Of a DNA stretch of 64,000 nucleotides, positions 11,202-20,966 are shown piece after piece (within the stretch, counting starts at the first letter, position 1; the number at the start of each line of letters is the position of its first letter). The DNA is from Leidyana gryllorum EB-2025a (lineage: Eukaryota > Apicomplexa). The position numbers and the translations under genes are program-made. The notes below the pieces were generated by a model. The model had not been told where the DNA came from, did not search any database, and saw only the letters and a program-made list of their open reading frames with translations. The stretch spans positions 42,795-106,794 of the forward strand of contig JBLWGC010000211.1 in assembly GCA_048772705.1 (NCBI GenBank). Direction: 5' to 3'.

Positions 11202-12518
11202 ATGACACTTATTGTCGGACGGATTGCAACTACGCTGCTCTTCCTGAATCTCGGGTTTGCGGTCGGGGTGTGGGTTAGCTCAATACCCGACTTGAAGGAA
11301 GCCTTCAATTTGAATGGCAGTCAGCTCGGGTTCATGATTTTCCTCTCCGGAATCGGAGCAGGCGGAATGGCCTTTCCGTTCGGATGGGCTATCGACAAGT
11401 TTGGTCCCCAAGCGATCGTCTATTGCAGTTTCGTAGTTAGCCAACTGCTCTATATGTGGCTACCGAAGATAGCAGCGGCTGGTTTCAGACCCTACGCGTA
11501 CTTGTTTCTACTCAGTGTTACATCGGCGGGCGGCGGTATAGCCATGAATACGCGGGCCAGCGAAGTCGAGGTTCTCTGGGGTTCGCCCGTGATGTCCAGC
11601 TTCCACGCCGCGTTCAGTCTGGGGGGTGTCCTTGGGTCTGCGCTGTATGCGGGTCTATTGAAACTCGGGCTAACATGGCCCGCTGCATATCCTATGCTGT
11701 GCCTATTTACTGCTTGCACAACCTTCACTGCCGCCTCCTTCATGAATAGCGGCGTAGATAGATCCCTAATCCTCCGCGAGCCCTGCACTCCCATCTCGCC
11801 CACCTCCTGGCGCAGCTACGTGGATATCGTTGTGCTGTGTCTGGGCTGTATCAATTTTCTCGCCATGATGACTGAGGGCGCTATTGGCGACTGGACGTCC
11901 CTATATTTTCAAGAGGTGGCTCACACGCCGCCCTACATGGCCCCCTTGGGCTACACCAGCTACGCATGTGCTATGGCGTCCCTTCGATTCATGGGCGACC
12001 TCATTATTGGCCGATTCGGACGCCGGAACGTCTTTAGAGCGGGCGGCGCGTTGGCCTTCTGTGGCTTGGCCACCATGCTGACCTTTCCCTACTTCAAGCC
12101 GGACCTAGTTGCTCTCGTCCTAGTGGGCTGTGGAATGTCCAACATGGTGCCTATCGTCATGTCAAGTGCAGCAGCTCGAGGAGGCCGAGACGGGCCCGGC
12201 TTGGCCATTGCTACTGCCTCAGTCATGGGCCAAGTGGGACTCCTCGCTGGCCCCTGCATCATTGGCTTCCTCGCTGACTACGCCGGAACCTTGCGGATAG
12301 CTCTCTGCACCTTGCTCGGGACTACTCTCTTGATCATGGCTGGGGCAGGGCTGGTGGTGGAGGTGAAGCCTCTCCCCACCTCAGATACGCAGAACATTGA
12401 GATTCTCATTGACCCAGCTGAATGCATGAGCTCTTCGAACGTTGCTTATGCTGCCTACGAAGACATGGGAGGAGAAGCGAGTACGCGAGCACCCAGCTTC
12501 GCAGCCCTTCAAAAGTGA
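11202..12518 (+). CDS. MFS transporter of the bacterial YbjJ-like type (438 aa, intronless)
   Basis: Major facilitator superfamily membrane protein with about twelve hydrophobic segments from LIVGRIATTLLFLNLGFAVG to GTTLLIMAGAGLVV. Family marks seen: an SQLGFMIFLSGIGAG stretch, a SFHAAFSLGGVLGS motif after TM4, EGAIGDWTSLYF in the seventh helix region, and RFMGDLIIGRFGRR in the 8-9 loop. These resemble the YbjJ-like group, which I know mainly from bacteria. The substrate is not predictable. There are no introns, although nearly all neighbours have them, which fits a bacterial origin but does not prove it. The start codon lies 41 bp from the divergent helicase start. Its stop is only 10 bp before the next ATG (PPIL4). 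Confidence 0.85.
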   Translation: MTLIVGRIATTLLFLNLGFAVGVWVSSIPDLKEAFNLNGSQLGFMIFLSGIGAGGMAFPFGWAIDKFGPQAIVYCSFVVSQLLYMWLPKIAAAGFRPYAYLFLLSVTSAGGGIAMNTRASEVEVLWGSPVMSSFHAAFSLGGVLGSALYAGLLKLGLTWPAAYPMLCLFTACTTFTAASFMNSGVDRSLILREPCTPISPTSWRSYVDIVVLCLGCINFLAMMTEGAIGDWTSLYFQEVAHTPPYMAPLGYTSYACAMASLRFMGDLIIGRFGRRNVFRAGGALAFCGLATMLTFPYFKPDLVALVLVGCGMSNMVPIVMSSAAARGGRDGPGLAIATASVMGQVGLLAGPCIIGFLADYAGTLRIALCTLLGTTLLIMAGAGLVVEVKPLPTSDTQNIEILIDPAECMSSSNVAYAAYEDMGGEASTRAPSFAALQK

Positions 12519-12528
12519 ATTTTTCGCC

Positions 12529-13917
12529 ATGTCAGTATTGGTAGAGACCTCAGTTGGTGACTTGACCATTGATTTGTTCGTCGATGACGCTCCACTCATC
12601 GTTACAAACTTCCTAAAGCTCTGCAAGATCAAATACTACAACAACTGCATATTCCATCACATCGAACAAGACTTTGTTGCCATCTGTGGTACCGAAAAAG
12701 GCGCTGGCTTAGTCGCTCCACGCAATAAGGATGACAATGTATCGGGACCCACAGTCTGGGGCCTCCTCGACCAACGATTTGCGGGCCTCTTCGATGACAA
12801 ACCTGAGGAACAGTACGTAAAGTACCTCCCAGACTCAATTTCGGACAAGTATAAGCATGACCGCGTCGGGATAGTCGCCACTGCCAATGAGCGCCACCAT
12901 CAAAACGGAGCCACCTTCTACATCACGCTGGCCAAAAATCTGAGCTCCCTCAACGGCAAACACACCATCTTTGGCATCGTCGTCGAAGGCATTGATGATG
13001 TGCTCCGCACCATCAACAAAATACCCGTTGACGAGCGTCACAGACCCCTCCAACCCGTCCGAATCCGCCACACACTCGTCCTTGAAGACCCTCTACCGGA
13101 TCCACCACATCTCAAAAGACTGGTGCCCTCCCGATCACCCACTCCTGTCCGTGATGCCAAGCTTTCAACCCTCCGTACCAAGGACGACGAATTGAGAGTG
13201 CTGGAACGCATCAGTGAAGGAGAAGCGCGCTCCCGCGCGATCGCCCTGGAGATCTTGGGCGACATACCCGATGCTGACATGAAACCCCCCGATAATGTGC
13301 TCTTCTTGTGCAAGTTGAATTCCTACACGGAAGAGGAGGACCTCAAAACTATATTCAGCCAGTACGTCATCGCTGTGTTCGTTCGTAAACATACACACTA
13401 TCTTTCAGGTTCGGCAAAATACTGTCATGCAACATCATTCGCGACTGGAAGACAGGCGACTCCCTTCAATACGGATTTATCGAATTTGAAGACGTCAAAT
13501 CATGTGAAACAGCGTACTTCAAGATGCAAGACGTGCTCATTGATGATCGCAGGTAACCATTCCTTTCTCTGTGGCCTTCTCCATACGTTTCCCAGGATCC
13601 ACGTCGACTTCTGTCAATCAGTCTCTCGGCAATGGTTCCAGAGTCAGCGTGCGGGTAATCGGGGGACCAGACAGGACTTTATGGACATCCAACAATTGGT
13701 GGATGGACATGCTGCCAACGGGCCCCCGGCCAAACGGCCAATCACCGAGCGACCCCGCATCGACAAAGGCCCTTACCATTCGGGTCGAAACCATCGAGAC
13801 GCTGGGTCTCGCGATCGGGGTCGGGACAGAGAACGCGATCGTGATAGGGACCGCGACCGCCACCGCCATTCCAGATCTCACGACCGATATCGGGATCGCA
13901 GAGACTATCCCGCATAA
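12529..13917 (+). CDS. PPIL4: Cyclophilin-RRM protein PPIL4-like (432 aa)
   Basis: Nuclear peptidyl-prolyl isomerase of the cyclophilin-RRM family, associated with spliceosomes. Exons are 12529-13361, 13409-13552 and 13596-13917. Order: cyclophilin-like domain (residues ~1-165; NGATFYITL and LNGKHTIFG are typical), linker with a short helical region, RRM (~245-320; NVLFLCKL as RNP2 and YGFIEFED as RNP1), then an Arg/Asp RD-repeat tail. The catalytic arginine of active cyclophilins is absent (FHHIEQDF where FHRVIxxF is usual), as in other PPIL4 proteins, so isomerase activity is doubtful. It starts 10 bp after the MFS stop. Its own stop is 12 bp from the convergent NOB1 stop. Confidence 0.93.
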   Translation: MSVLVETSVGDLTIDLFVDDAPLIVTNFLKLCKIKYYNNCIFHHIEQDFVAICGTEKGAGLVAPRNKDDNVSGPTVWGLLDQRFAGLFDDKPEEQYVKYLPDSISDKYKHDRVGIVATANERHHQNGATFYITLAKNLSSLNGKHTIFGIVVEGIDDVLRTINKIPVDERHRPLQPVRIRHTLVLEDPLPDPPHLKRLVPSRSPTPVRDAKLSTLRTKDDELRVLERISEGEARSRAIALEILGDIPDADMKPPDNVLFLCKLNSYTEEEDLKTIFSQYVIAVFVRKHTHYLSGSAKYCHATSFATGRQATPFNTDLSNLKTSNHVKQRTSRCKTCSLMIAGNHSFLCGLLHTFPRIHVDFCQSVSRQWFQSQRAGNRGTRQDFMDIQQLVDGHAANGPPAKRPITERPRIDKGPYHSGRNHRDAGSRDRGRDRERDRDRDRDRHRHSRSHDRYRDRRDYPA

Positions 13918-13929
13918 TAGTCTGAGCCC

Positions 13930-15072
13930 TCAACGACGTTTGGCCTCCTTACGCACCGCAAAAGAGTCCCCCGTGGCCCACTGGTCCTGCGAAACCACCA
14001 TATGAGCATAAGGGGTACTCCCACTTGACGGACTTACAAATGCATAAGCTTCCCGCTCCTTCCGCATGACATTCTCGCGATGTCGTGCCTCACGATCACG
14101 ACCACCCATCCATTGCATGTCCTCTGTATATAGGACGCTCTTGTCCTTCAATAACGTAACATTGAGTAGAAGATAGTATGAAAATAGTACCTGATGCTTC
14201 CCGCCCTTGGGAATCGCTTGCTTGAAGATAGTTCCACGCAGACGTGGCTGCCCTTTGCTGATGTATACTGTGCGCTTTCCATTGTGATCTGTGAAAACGG
14301 GAACTCGACGCATTGTCTGGTGCCCACAAGAAGCGCAAAACTTGTTGTCACCCCGCTCTGACAACTTCTTGCAACTCCTGATTGTGACAAACAAATGTGG
14401 TCTTACAATCTGTTATGGTACTTACGTGCAAACTTGCGTCCATTGCTTCAGACGAGTGATACGCTTCCCAGTAGGTGTCGTGATAGCAATCCCAGACAAG
14501 AGTAATACGTTTTGAATTGCAAAGTCTCCAGTTATGCATGAGACCGCAGCAGGAGCGTCTTCAACTTGTTTCGTTCTGCTCTTGCTGAATTGGAAATTCT
14601 CAGCCGTCATCCATTCCCCGTTACCATCATCTTCATCGTAGCCTGGAGCAATACCACTTTCAACCGCAATTGGACTGCTGTCCATTTGCGCGTCAATCGA
14701 ATCACGCTCCTGACGTTTCCGAGCTGGAGGCTGAGTCACCGTCAGTGCTTCTCGCACGTCTTGCTCGGACCGTAAAGGCTCTCCTATCAACTTCTGATGA
14801 TACACTGCCAATGCAGCAACCAGTTTGTCAACCGTCGATAGAGCCCCCAGGTCTCCGCTCAGCTGTGCTATCTGCTCCACATATTTGATAGCTGCTTCAT
14901 CTGGCTGTTCCACATGCAAAAAGGAACCCATCACTTCCAGATGCTCTCTCCCGCGCCCATCCTTGACTTCTTGAAGTACCTGGCCAGGGCATACGTATTT
15001 GACCGTCGGATCGAAGAAATTCCCGTGACGCACAATGGCGCCAGTATCTACGACTACCACCCTTTCTGCCAT
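13930..15072 (-). CDS. NOB1: 20S-pre-rRNA D-site endonuclease NOB1 (349 aa)
   Basis: NOB1 cleaves 20S pre-rRNA at site D to make mature 18S rRNA in late 40S maturation. Exons 15072-14426, 14377-14191 and 14145-13930. The N-terminal PIN domain begins VVVVDTGAIVRHG, with further acidic positions in LQEVKDGRGRE and LSTVDKLVAALAV. An acidic linker with the family's EWMTAENF motif follows. The zinc ribbon has CTSC and, 15 residues later, CASC. GTIFKQAIPKGGKH and a basic C-terminus complete it. It is shorter than human NOB1 (412 aa) but all key parts are present. The second intron (14146-14190, 45 nt) is in frame and inferred from the family's spacing, so retention would add 15 residues. Confidence 0.95.
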
Positions 15073-15138
15073 CCGTGTTCAGCAATTTTTAGGGATTTTC
15101 GCAACCATATTCAACCAATCATTGACTAGATAGCCGAG

Positions 15139-15148
15139 CACACGTGTG
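15139..15148. promoter_or_regulatory. Palindrome CACACGTGTG upstream of the subtilisin gene
   Basis: Perfect 10-bp palindrome inside AGCACACGTGTGT, 27 bp before the subtilisin ATG and 67 bp from the NOB1 ATG. The same 13-mer occurs in front of the convergent Pro-rich secreted gene (19397-19406). Confidence 0.5.
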
Positions 15149-15174
15149 TTTGCCGTTAACTGATCAGTCAGTTA

Positions 15175-18100
15175 ATGATGCTAGTGCATTTTTCACTTCT
15201 TATATCTATCGCTATTGCATCAGCACATCAACAGGCGACTACTCGACGATTATCAGCTGAAACTGAAGCTTTAGTCAATTCACGGTTGATCTTTGTCTAC
15301 GACGATGGTGAATGCCGCGAATTAGAGGGCCTTCAGGAATATGGACCAAACTTCGAAGTGCCAGGCGATATGCCCTATCACCGGATGCGCGCACTGGGTG
15401 AACTGGAGCGTCGTATCACGGAACAGTGGAAAGAACGTGCGGACTACCGGGATCGCACTCGGTCCCTCGAACAGATATCCCACCCGCCTGCCGTGCGCAC
15501 TGTTTATCTTGAAGCTTTACAAATGGAGATAGCCAATGTACCTGAGGGTATGTCCCTCCGAGATCTTGAACAGATAGCACATGACTTGCCGTGTGTGAAA
15601 TTCGTATCCCGAGACGATGTGAAATTCGCTGAACCAGAACCAGTAGAAAATGTTGACGCAGACCTCCTATTGAAGAATCAAGACGAAGATCGGAGCACAG
15701 AGAGCTACCAAAGCGGTCCTCCATCGGATCCCCTCTGGCGATATCAATGGGGCTTACAAAAGGGTGACGAGGACAGTTATGGGATCAATGCAGAAGCTGT
15801 ATGGAATGATTATGATTGGAGGGGATCTCCGAATATGGTGATAGCCATCATTGATTCCGGATGCAACCTCAATCATCCAGATATGACCGGGAAGTTCTGG
15901 CGGAACCCTGGCGAAACGGATTGCAATGATGGAATTGATAATGATGGCAACGGCTTCATCGATGATTGCTGGGGCTGGGATTTCGTGGAGGAGGACAACG
16001 AACCTCAGGCAAAAGGAACTTCCCATGGAACTGCAGCCGCAGGAATCATAGCTGCTCGATCCAATAATACCGAAGGAGTTGTTGGCGTTTGTTGGGAATG
16101 CCAGCTGATGTGCTTGAGATTCATATCGAACACTGAAGGCACTGTGGCTAACGAGGTCCGGGCCATCGACTACGCTGTCCGCATGGGAGCAAAGATATCG
16201 AACAATTCTTACGGAGGATATGCTCACTCGTAAGTATACCTGATCTACAGATCGCATTCTCCCTTAGGGGTAGCCGAGTTGAACAAGAAGCCATAGAGCG
16301 GGCCAATAAGAAAGGACACCTATTCGTCACCTCTGCGGGCAATAATAATATCGGCACAGATGCTTCGGAGTGAGTTGGGATGATTTGCTGGCACATCACT
16401 CCTTGCAGGTACATCCATACACCCTCAGGGTACCCTGTTGCAAACATTCTTGCTGTTGGGGCATCTACCGAGAGCGGTCGCAAGACCTCTTTTTCCAATT
16501 GGGGAGCCCAAACCGTACACATGTTCGCGCCTGGTCGAAATGTCATTTCGACTGGTCGTGATGGTTATCTCATCAATCAAGGAACTAGCTTCGCTGCTCC
16601 ACATGTGGCCGGGGTTGCTGGATTGATATGGTCGAAATTCCCTCAATTGTCGTCTGACGACATTGTCAGTGTGTTGATGGACTCCTGTCGAACAGCTGTC
16701 AATTTGAGTGAGTTAAGAACGGGTGATCTTGGAACACATAGACTTGTCAGAGGGTTTGGCCAAGTGTGGCGGAGTTGTCAATGCTGAGCTGGCGTTCCGA
16801 AGGGCAGAGCAGTTGGCAATGGAGAAGGACGAACAGACGGCAAGAAACGGTGCTTCCGTTCCGTCGGTTACATACTCCACGATTCAGGATACACTACGTA
16901 AGCTACCTTCCATACTACGACCTGTTATTACTGCTATCTCTCGAATGCCCCCTCTGGGCCCTCCTATAACTTTTCCGGGGGAGGCGGCGCTGAAAGATGC
17001 TTTCGACCAAGGCTTACTGCCTCCCAGTCGTCGTCGTCCCCTGGCTGCTCTACCAATGCCAGTCTTTCCACCAATCACCGCTCCAACCTTTCCACCACTC
17101 TCCGCATCATCTTTCCAATTGCCAAGTTGGCCTACCTTGACGCCATTGAATCCCGTCGCTGTACCGCCTTTGCCAGTTCTTGGAGTTCAGGAAAGCAATG
17201 ACGACATCACCGGTTTTGATTCGACTGCGGCGGGCAAGGAACACTCAGGAGACTACGACTGGCAGCGGCTATTCGACTGCAAATTGTTTGCTGGTCGTGA
17301 GCACTGCCGCTACATCGGAGATCGTAAGTCGGAGGGTGTCCGGGTAGCCCGGGCGGAACGAATGCTGAAGCTAAAAGGCAGCTGAACAAGGAGACCAAGG
17401 AGCGGTGCGGGTGGAACTGGACTATACATACGTGTGACTTCGCTCTACTCTTTTACCTACTGTCTGCCTTTTGAGATGAGTATTGCTTACAGAAGATGGA
17501 GATGGGTTGGAGGTTGCCCCACCTGCGGTGGTTGCATTCTCCCCTCTCCCTATTACGTCTGAGCCTGATCTGCAGGCACACGTCACTGGAGCCGCCCCTC
17601 CTCCGCCCCCAGTGGTGTTGGGCGGTGGAAGAATTTCAGCGTCCGCGAATCCAAATACGTTGGCAGGGTGGTTCTCCAATCTGGTACTCAGCCCCACCCC
17701 CCCTAGCGGAGTCACGAACGTCTTGAATAGCTTGAGAGCTGGTGGATGGGGGATGAGCGCGCCACTATCCGAGAGTCATGGCCACCATAATGTGCGAGTC
17801 GCGGGCGTTGGTCAGGTGCGTTTCTTACAGCTTTGTCTCCCCACTTGCCACTAGGTACCCACCGAGGGCCATACTTCGTTGGCTGTGGATTTGTTGAACA
17901 GCACTGGTATTAGCGTCAATCCGAGTGAATTGGCTCTTGATCCGTATGCGGCTTACGCTGGAGGTGTCACAGCTTCGCTGCCAGCTACTTACGGGGATCT
18001 CTGGGCACCAGGTATTAGAGCCTCCACCTTGGCGCATGGCGGCGCTCTCACTGACTGGCTCCCAGTTGCACGACGGATTGCCCGTGCTCCCTTCAATGGC

Positions 18101-18538
18101 GTTCTCGACTTTGTGTCGGCGGGAATGCAGCGCTTCCCTCATCACGCAGTATCGAGGCACATGGATACCAGCGGAGGACTGTATTCCTTTGTTCCACCCC
18201 ACTACATGATCGGCAATAATGGCCTATCGGCCTTATATCCATTCACGTCCCCTTTTCTGAGTGGATTCGCAGTTGGCGACAACGAGAATCTGCTAGAAAC
18301 AGTGCTACGGGAGACCGAAGGTGACGATGAGAAGCGAATACAGTGGAACGACGACGACCTGACTGCATTCGTGGATTTCGAGAAGTATCTAAGCCTCGGG
18401 GCACGACAGAGTCGAGGAATTGAGAACTACGTTGTCGCAAGTGAGGACTGTGTAGATGCCGCGTTCGAGGAGTCTGGACCAGAGCTCCCGATCTTAGAGA
18501 CCTCGGCAACTTTCTTCTTAAAGTTGTTGAGGAAGTGA
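15175..18538 (+). CDS. Secreted subtilisin-like serine protease with long Pro-rich C-terminal extension (~1014 aa)
   Basis: Peptidase family S8. Exons 15175-16229, 16268-16369, 16409-16707, 16742-17323, 17493-17815 and 17855-18538 all agree in phase. It has a signal peptide (MMLVHFSLLISIAIASA), a prodomain to ~residue 185, the catalytic Asp in AIIDSG, a Ca-binding-like DNDGNGFIDD loop, His in SHGTAAAG, the oxyanion Asn region SAGNNN, and Ser in GTSFAAPHVAG. The catalytic unit ends near residue 540 (KCGGVVNAELA). A Pro-rich region and a second globular part follow, with no known domain. Without the 17324-17492 intron the frame stops at 17385 (699 aa). I prefer the longer form because the donor is GTAAGT and the downstream frame has no ATG start of its own. 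The intron at 16708 may end at 16741 or 16750; both keep frame. In apicomplexans such proteases process surface and secretory proteins. Confidence 0.8.
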
Positions 18539-18570
18539 AGGTGTTGCTAGTTAGTTATTTTTCATGAACT

Positions 18571-19380
18571 TCACTTAAGAGAAGGTGGTAGAGAAACGTT
18601 CGATGCTGCTGGTCCCGAGGAAGCTGGTACCCGACTGCCTGTTTGGGTTGTCGATTGAGGACTTGACGGTCGTTGTACTGGGACGATCTGCTGCGCAGGA
18701 CTGGGAGTCGGATGTGTTGGGGTGGACACTGGCACTCGTTGAGTAGTTTCAGCGATAAGTGGGCGTTTTTGAGACGTAGTCGCAATGGGAGCAGGACGGG
18801 GACGTGATTCTGCGACAACGGTCTGAGACGTTGCAAGACCGGCTGGCCTTGTTTCAGCAAGAACAGGTCGGGGAGGTGAGAGGGGAGTCGACGCTGGTCC
18901 GGGCAACCGGTATGCTGGTGTCGCTACAGGTGATGAAACTGGTGCTTGGTAGGCCGGTTGGGCTGGAGGCACAACCGGCGTAGATTGGGGAGCGTCAAAT
19001 GGCAGGGTGGGAGCTATTGCAGGCGTGGTGAGCGCCAGCGAATTTGTTTCGCCAGGCGGCAGGAGGAAGGGGTACTGCCATGCTCGCTTCAGTGGCTCTA
19101 AGAAATTGAATGCCGGTCCTGTGTTGATGGGAGACAGAGGGGGAAACCAGTCAGGCAGCGGTCGGGGGGGCGGTGGAGGGATCGGAGGGGCAAAGTGTGT
19201 GTCTTGGCCGAATGTGGTCGGATAGAAGTAGGCTACCCTCAAATGCGGAGGCGGTAGCCTCAACGGAGCCAAATTCCAGTTCTTCGGCCTGAGCATTCTC
19301 AAAGGTGATGGTGCTTCCTCATTGGTGGCGATCTGTGCTGCGGAAATAGCGATAAGGCAGGAAGATGTGTACCTGAACAT
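18571..19380 (-). CDS. Secreted Pro-rich protein, lineage-specific (269 aa)
   Basis: No family recognised. A single exon starts at the ATG at 19380 with a short signal peptide (MFRYTSSCLIAISAAQIA). The mature part is dominated by Pro, Ala, Thr and Ser, with poly-Pro near residue 75 and repeated short PxxP and TP motifs, and has no cysteine after the signal. A disordered, possibly O-glycosylated secreted protein is likely. It converges on the subtilisin gene (stops 32 bp apart), and a CACACGTGTG palindrome lies 16 bp upstream of its ATG. Co-expression and a substrate relationship with the protease are guesses from position only. Confidence 0.75.
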   Translation of the reverse strand: MFRYTSSCLIAISAAQIATNEEAPSPLRMLRPKNWNLAPLRLPPPHLRVAYFYPTTFGQDTHFAPPIPPPPPRPLPDWFPPLSPINTGPAFNFLEPLKRAWQYPFLLPPGETNSLALTTPAIAPTLPFDAPQSTPVVPPAQPAYQAPVSSPVATPAYRLPGPASTPLSPPRPVLAETRPAGLATSQTVVAESRPRPAPIATTSQKRPLIAETTQRVPVSTPTHPTPSPAQQIVPVQRPSSPQSTTQTGSRVPASSGPAASNVSLPPSLK

Positions 19381-19396
19381 TGGGTATATGTGGACA

Positions 19397-19406
19397 CACA
19401 CGTGTG
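19397..19406. promoter_or_regulatory. Palindrome CACACGTGTG upstream of the Pro-rich secreted gene
   Basis: Read on the minus strand, the context is AGCACACGTGTGTGT, sharing the 13-mer AGCACACGTGTGT with the site before the subtilisin gene. It also lies just inside the 3' side of the gene at 19407-20018. Confidence 0.5.
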
Positions 19407-20018
19407 CTATCCTTGAACTATTCGTTTGACGATGGCATCGATGGATAGTTGACTGTCGGGGGTGAGTGGAGCAGAGCGTCCAGCAGAGTCCGAATGTATC
19501 AGGCCGGCAAATGCCAAGATCTGTTGATGGGTCGGTTTGAAGATTTGGCCTGCTCTTATCATGTAGTGGACAAACTCCTTGAGGGATATGTTGGGCCTCT
19601 TATTGGTTATGTACAACAAGGCGTTTCTAACTTCTGCAGCAACAGTGACATCGTTATATTTGGCAGCAGCAGCCAAGTATTGGACGTCATCTAGGGGAAA
19701 TCCTCCCCTGACCTCAAAATCATAAGCCAGGGCTTTCTGTTCAAGTGGGGACACGCGTCGGCCAATCGCGCTCATGAGGAGGCACAGTTCAGTGTAGGTA
19801 ATTTCCTCGTTCCGGTTGCCTTTGAGGCGGCTCAGTTCACTTAGTATGGGTGATGATTTAGTAGGGTAGGGTGGCTTCTGTCGGTTGGCCTTCAGAAGGC
19901 GTTGCCGGCGTTCAAGGGTAGCTTTGAACGCATCGGCGACGTCTTTTTGCTAGTTAGATCATGGTTCAGACAATGTTTGGAGTGAACTTACGCGTGCTTT
20001 GGAATTGCCTGGAAGCAT
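19407..20018 (-). CDS. Small unrecognised helical protein, possible degenerate EF-hand fold (189 aa)
   Basis: Exons 20018-19992 and 19949-19407, with a 42-nt intron. The first exon codes only MLPGNSKAR. Residues ~10-35 form a charged helix (DAFKATLERRQRLLK). Two helix-loop-helix-like stretches follow (ITYTELCLLMSAIG..., ISLKEFVHYMIRAG...), with spacing reminiscent of calmodulin-like EF hands but without the Asp-rich calcium loops. This likeness is weak. The start lies 56 bp from the divergent SF3B4 start. Confidence 0.65.
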
Positions 20019-20074
20019 TGGAGCACTGTTTGAAGGTGCATGACAGTGTCAAGCTGGAGGGAAAAAAAAAGTAG

Positions 20075-20807
20075 ATGAGTCGGCTGTTGGGGGGTGCATT
20101 GCCCGAAATCAGTCCTTTGTATGAGCGAAACCAGGAAGCTACATTATATGTAGGTAATCTGGATGCTCGTGTGGACGAGGATATTCTTTGGGAGCTATTC
20201 ACTCAATGCGGGCCTGTCAAGAATGTTCATGTGCCACGTGATAAAATCACCGGGATGCATCAAGGTGGGGTGCTGTGGCGGTTCAGCGTGTAATTGGGCT
20301 CTGACTTATGGCAGGTTACGGATTTGTGGAGTTTCAGTACGAGTTGGATGCTGAGTATGCAATGAAAGTGATGGCGCCTGTAAAGCTATTTCAAAAGCTG
20401 CTGAGAATAAATAAAGCCGCCCAGGACAAGCGGCAATTTGAGGTGAGTCCGGCGGCGGGAAGTAGGTTATGGCGCATTCTGAATGTCAGGTGGGGGCGAA
20501 CCTGTTTGTGGGCAACTTGGATCCGGACGTTGATGAGAAGAAGTTATATGATACATTTTCGTCCTTTGGTACCATATTGACGACAAAGATAATGCGGGAT
20601 GCGGACACGGGTGAAAGTCGTGGGTTCGGTTTCGTGAGTTTCGATACGTTCGAGGCGTCCGATTTGGCATTATATTCGATGAATGGGCAGTTCCTGTGGA
20701 ACCGACCTGTTCATGTATCATATGCCTACAAGAAGGATACGAAGGGCGAGCGTCATGGGTCAGCGGCTGAACGGCTGATTGCAGCAAATCGTGTTGGAGT
20801 TGAGTAG
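20075..20807 (+). CDS. SF3B4: Splicing factor 3b subunit 4 (SF3B4/SAP49), 211 aa
   Basis: SF3B4 is part of the U2 snRNP SF3b complex, near the branch site. Exons are 20075-20264, 20315-20442 and 20490-20807. Two RRMs follow directly after the short typical start ([14 protein letters not shown]): RRM1 with RNP2 LYVGNL and RNP1 YGFVEF, and RRM2 with LFVGNL and GFGFVSF, followed by the family's [20 protein letters not shown] end. The long Pro/Gly-rich tail of animal SF3B4 is missing; the protein ends soon after RRM2, as in yeast-like and other compact forms. Introns are 50 and 47 nt. Confidence 0.96.
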
Positions 20808-20966
20808 CAACGGAGTCGTAATCCAATCGGGCAGCAGCTAATTGTAGTTAGGCAATGCAGCAATGTCGAGGATCTAATAAAGTTGGTCTTTTAGCATTTT
20901 TGGTGCCAAGCTGGTTCGCCCGGGCAGGCGGGCAATTCTTCCTACTCTATACCAAACGACTAAACT
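20808..20966. other. Intergenic, SF3B4 3' region
   Basis: Contains aataaag at 20877-20883, a possible polyadenylation signal for SF3B4. Nothing else was recognised before the alveolin gene's ATG. Confidence 0.4.
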
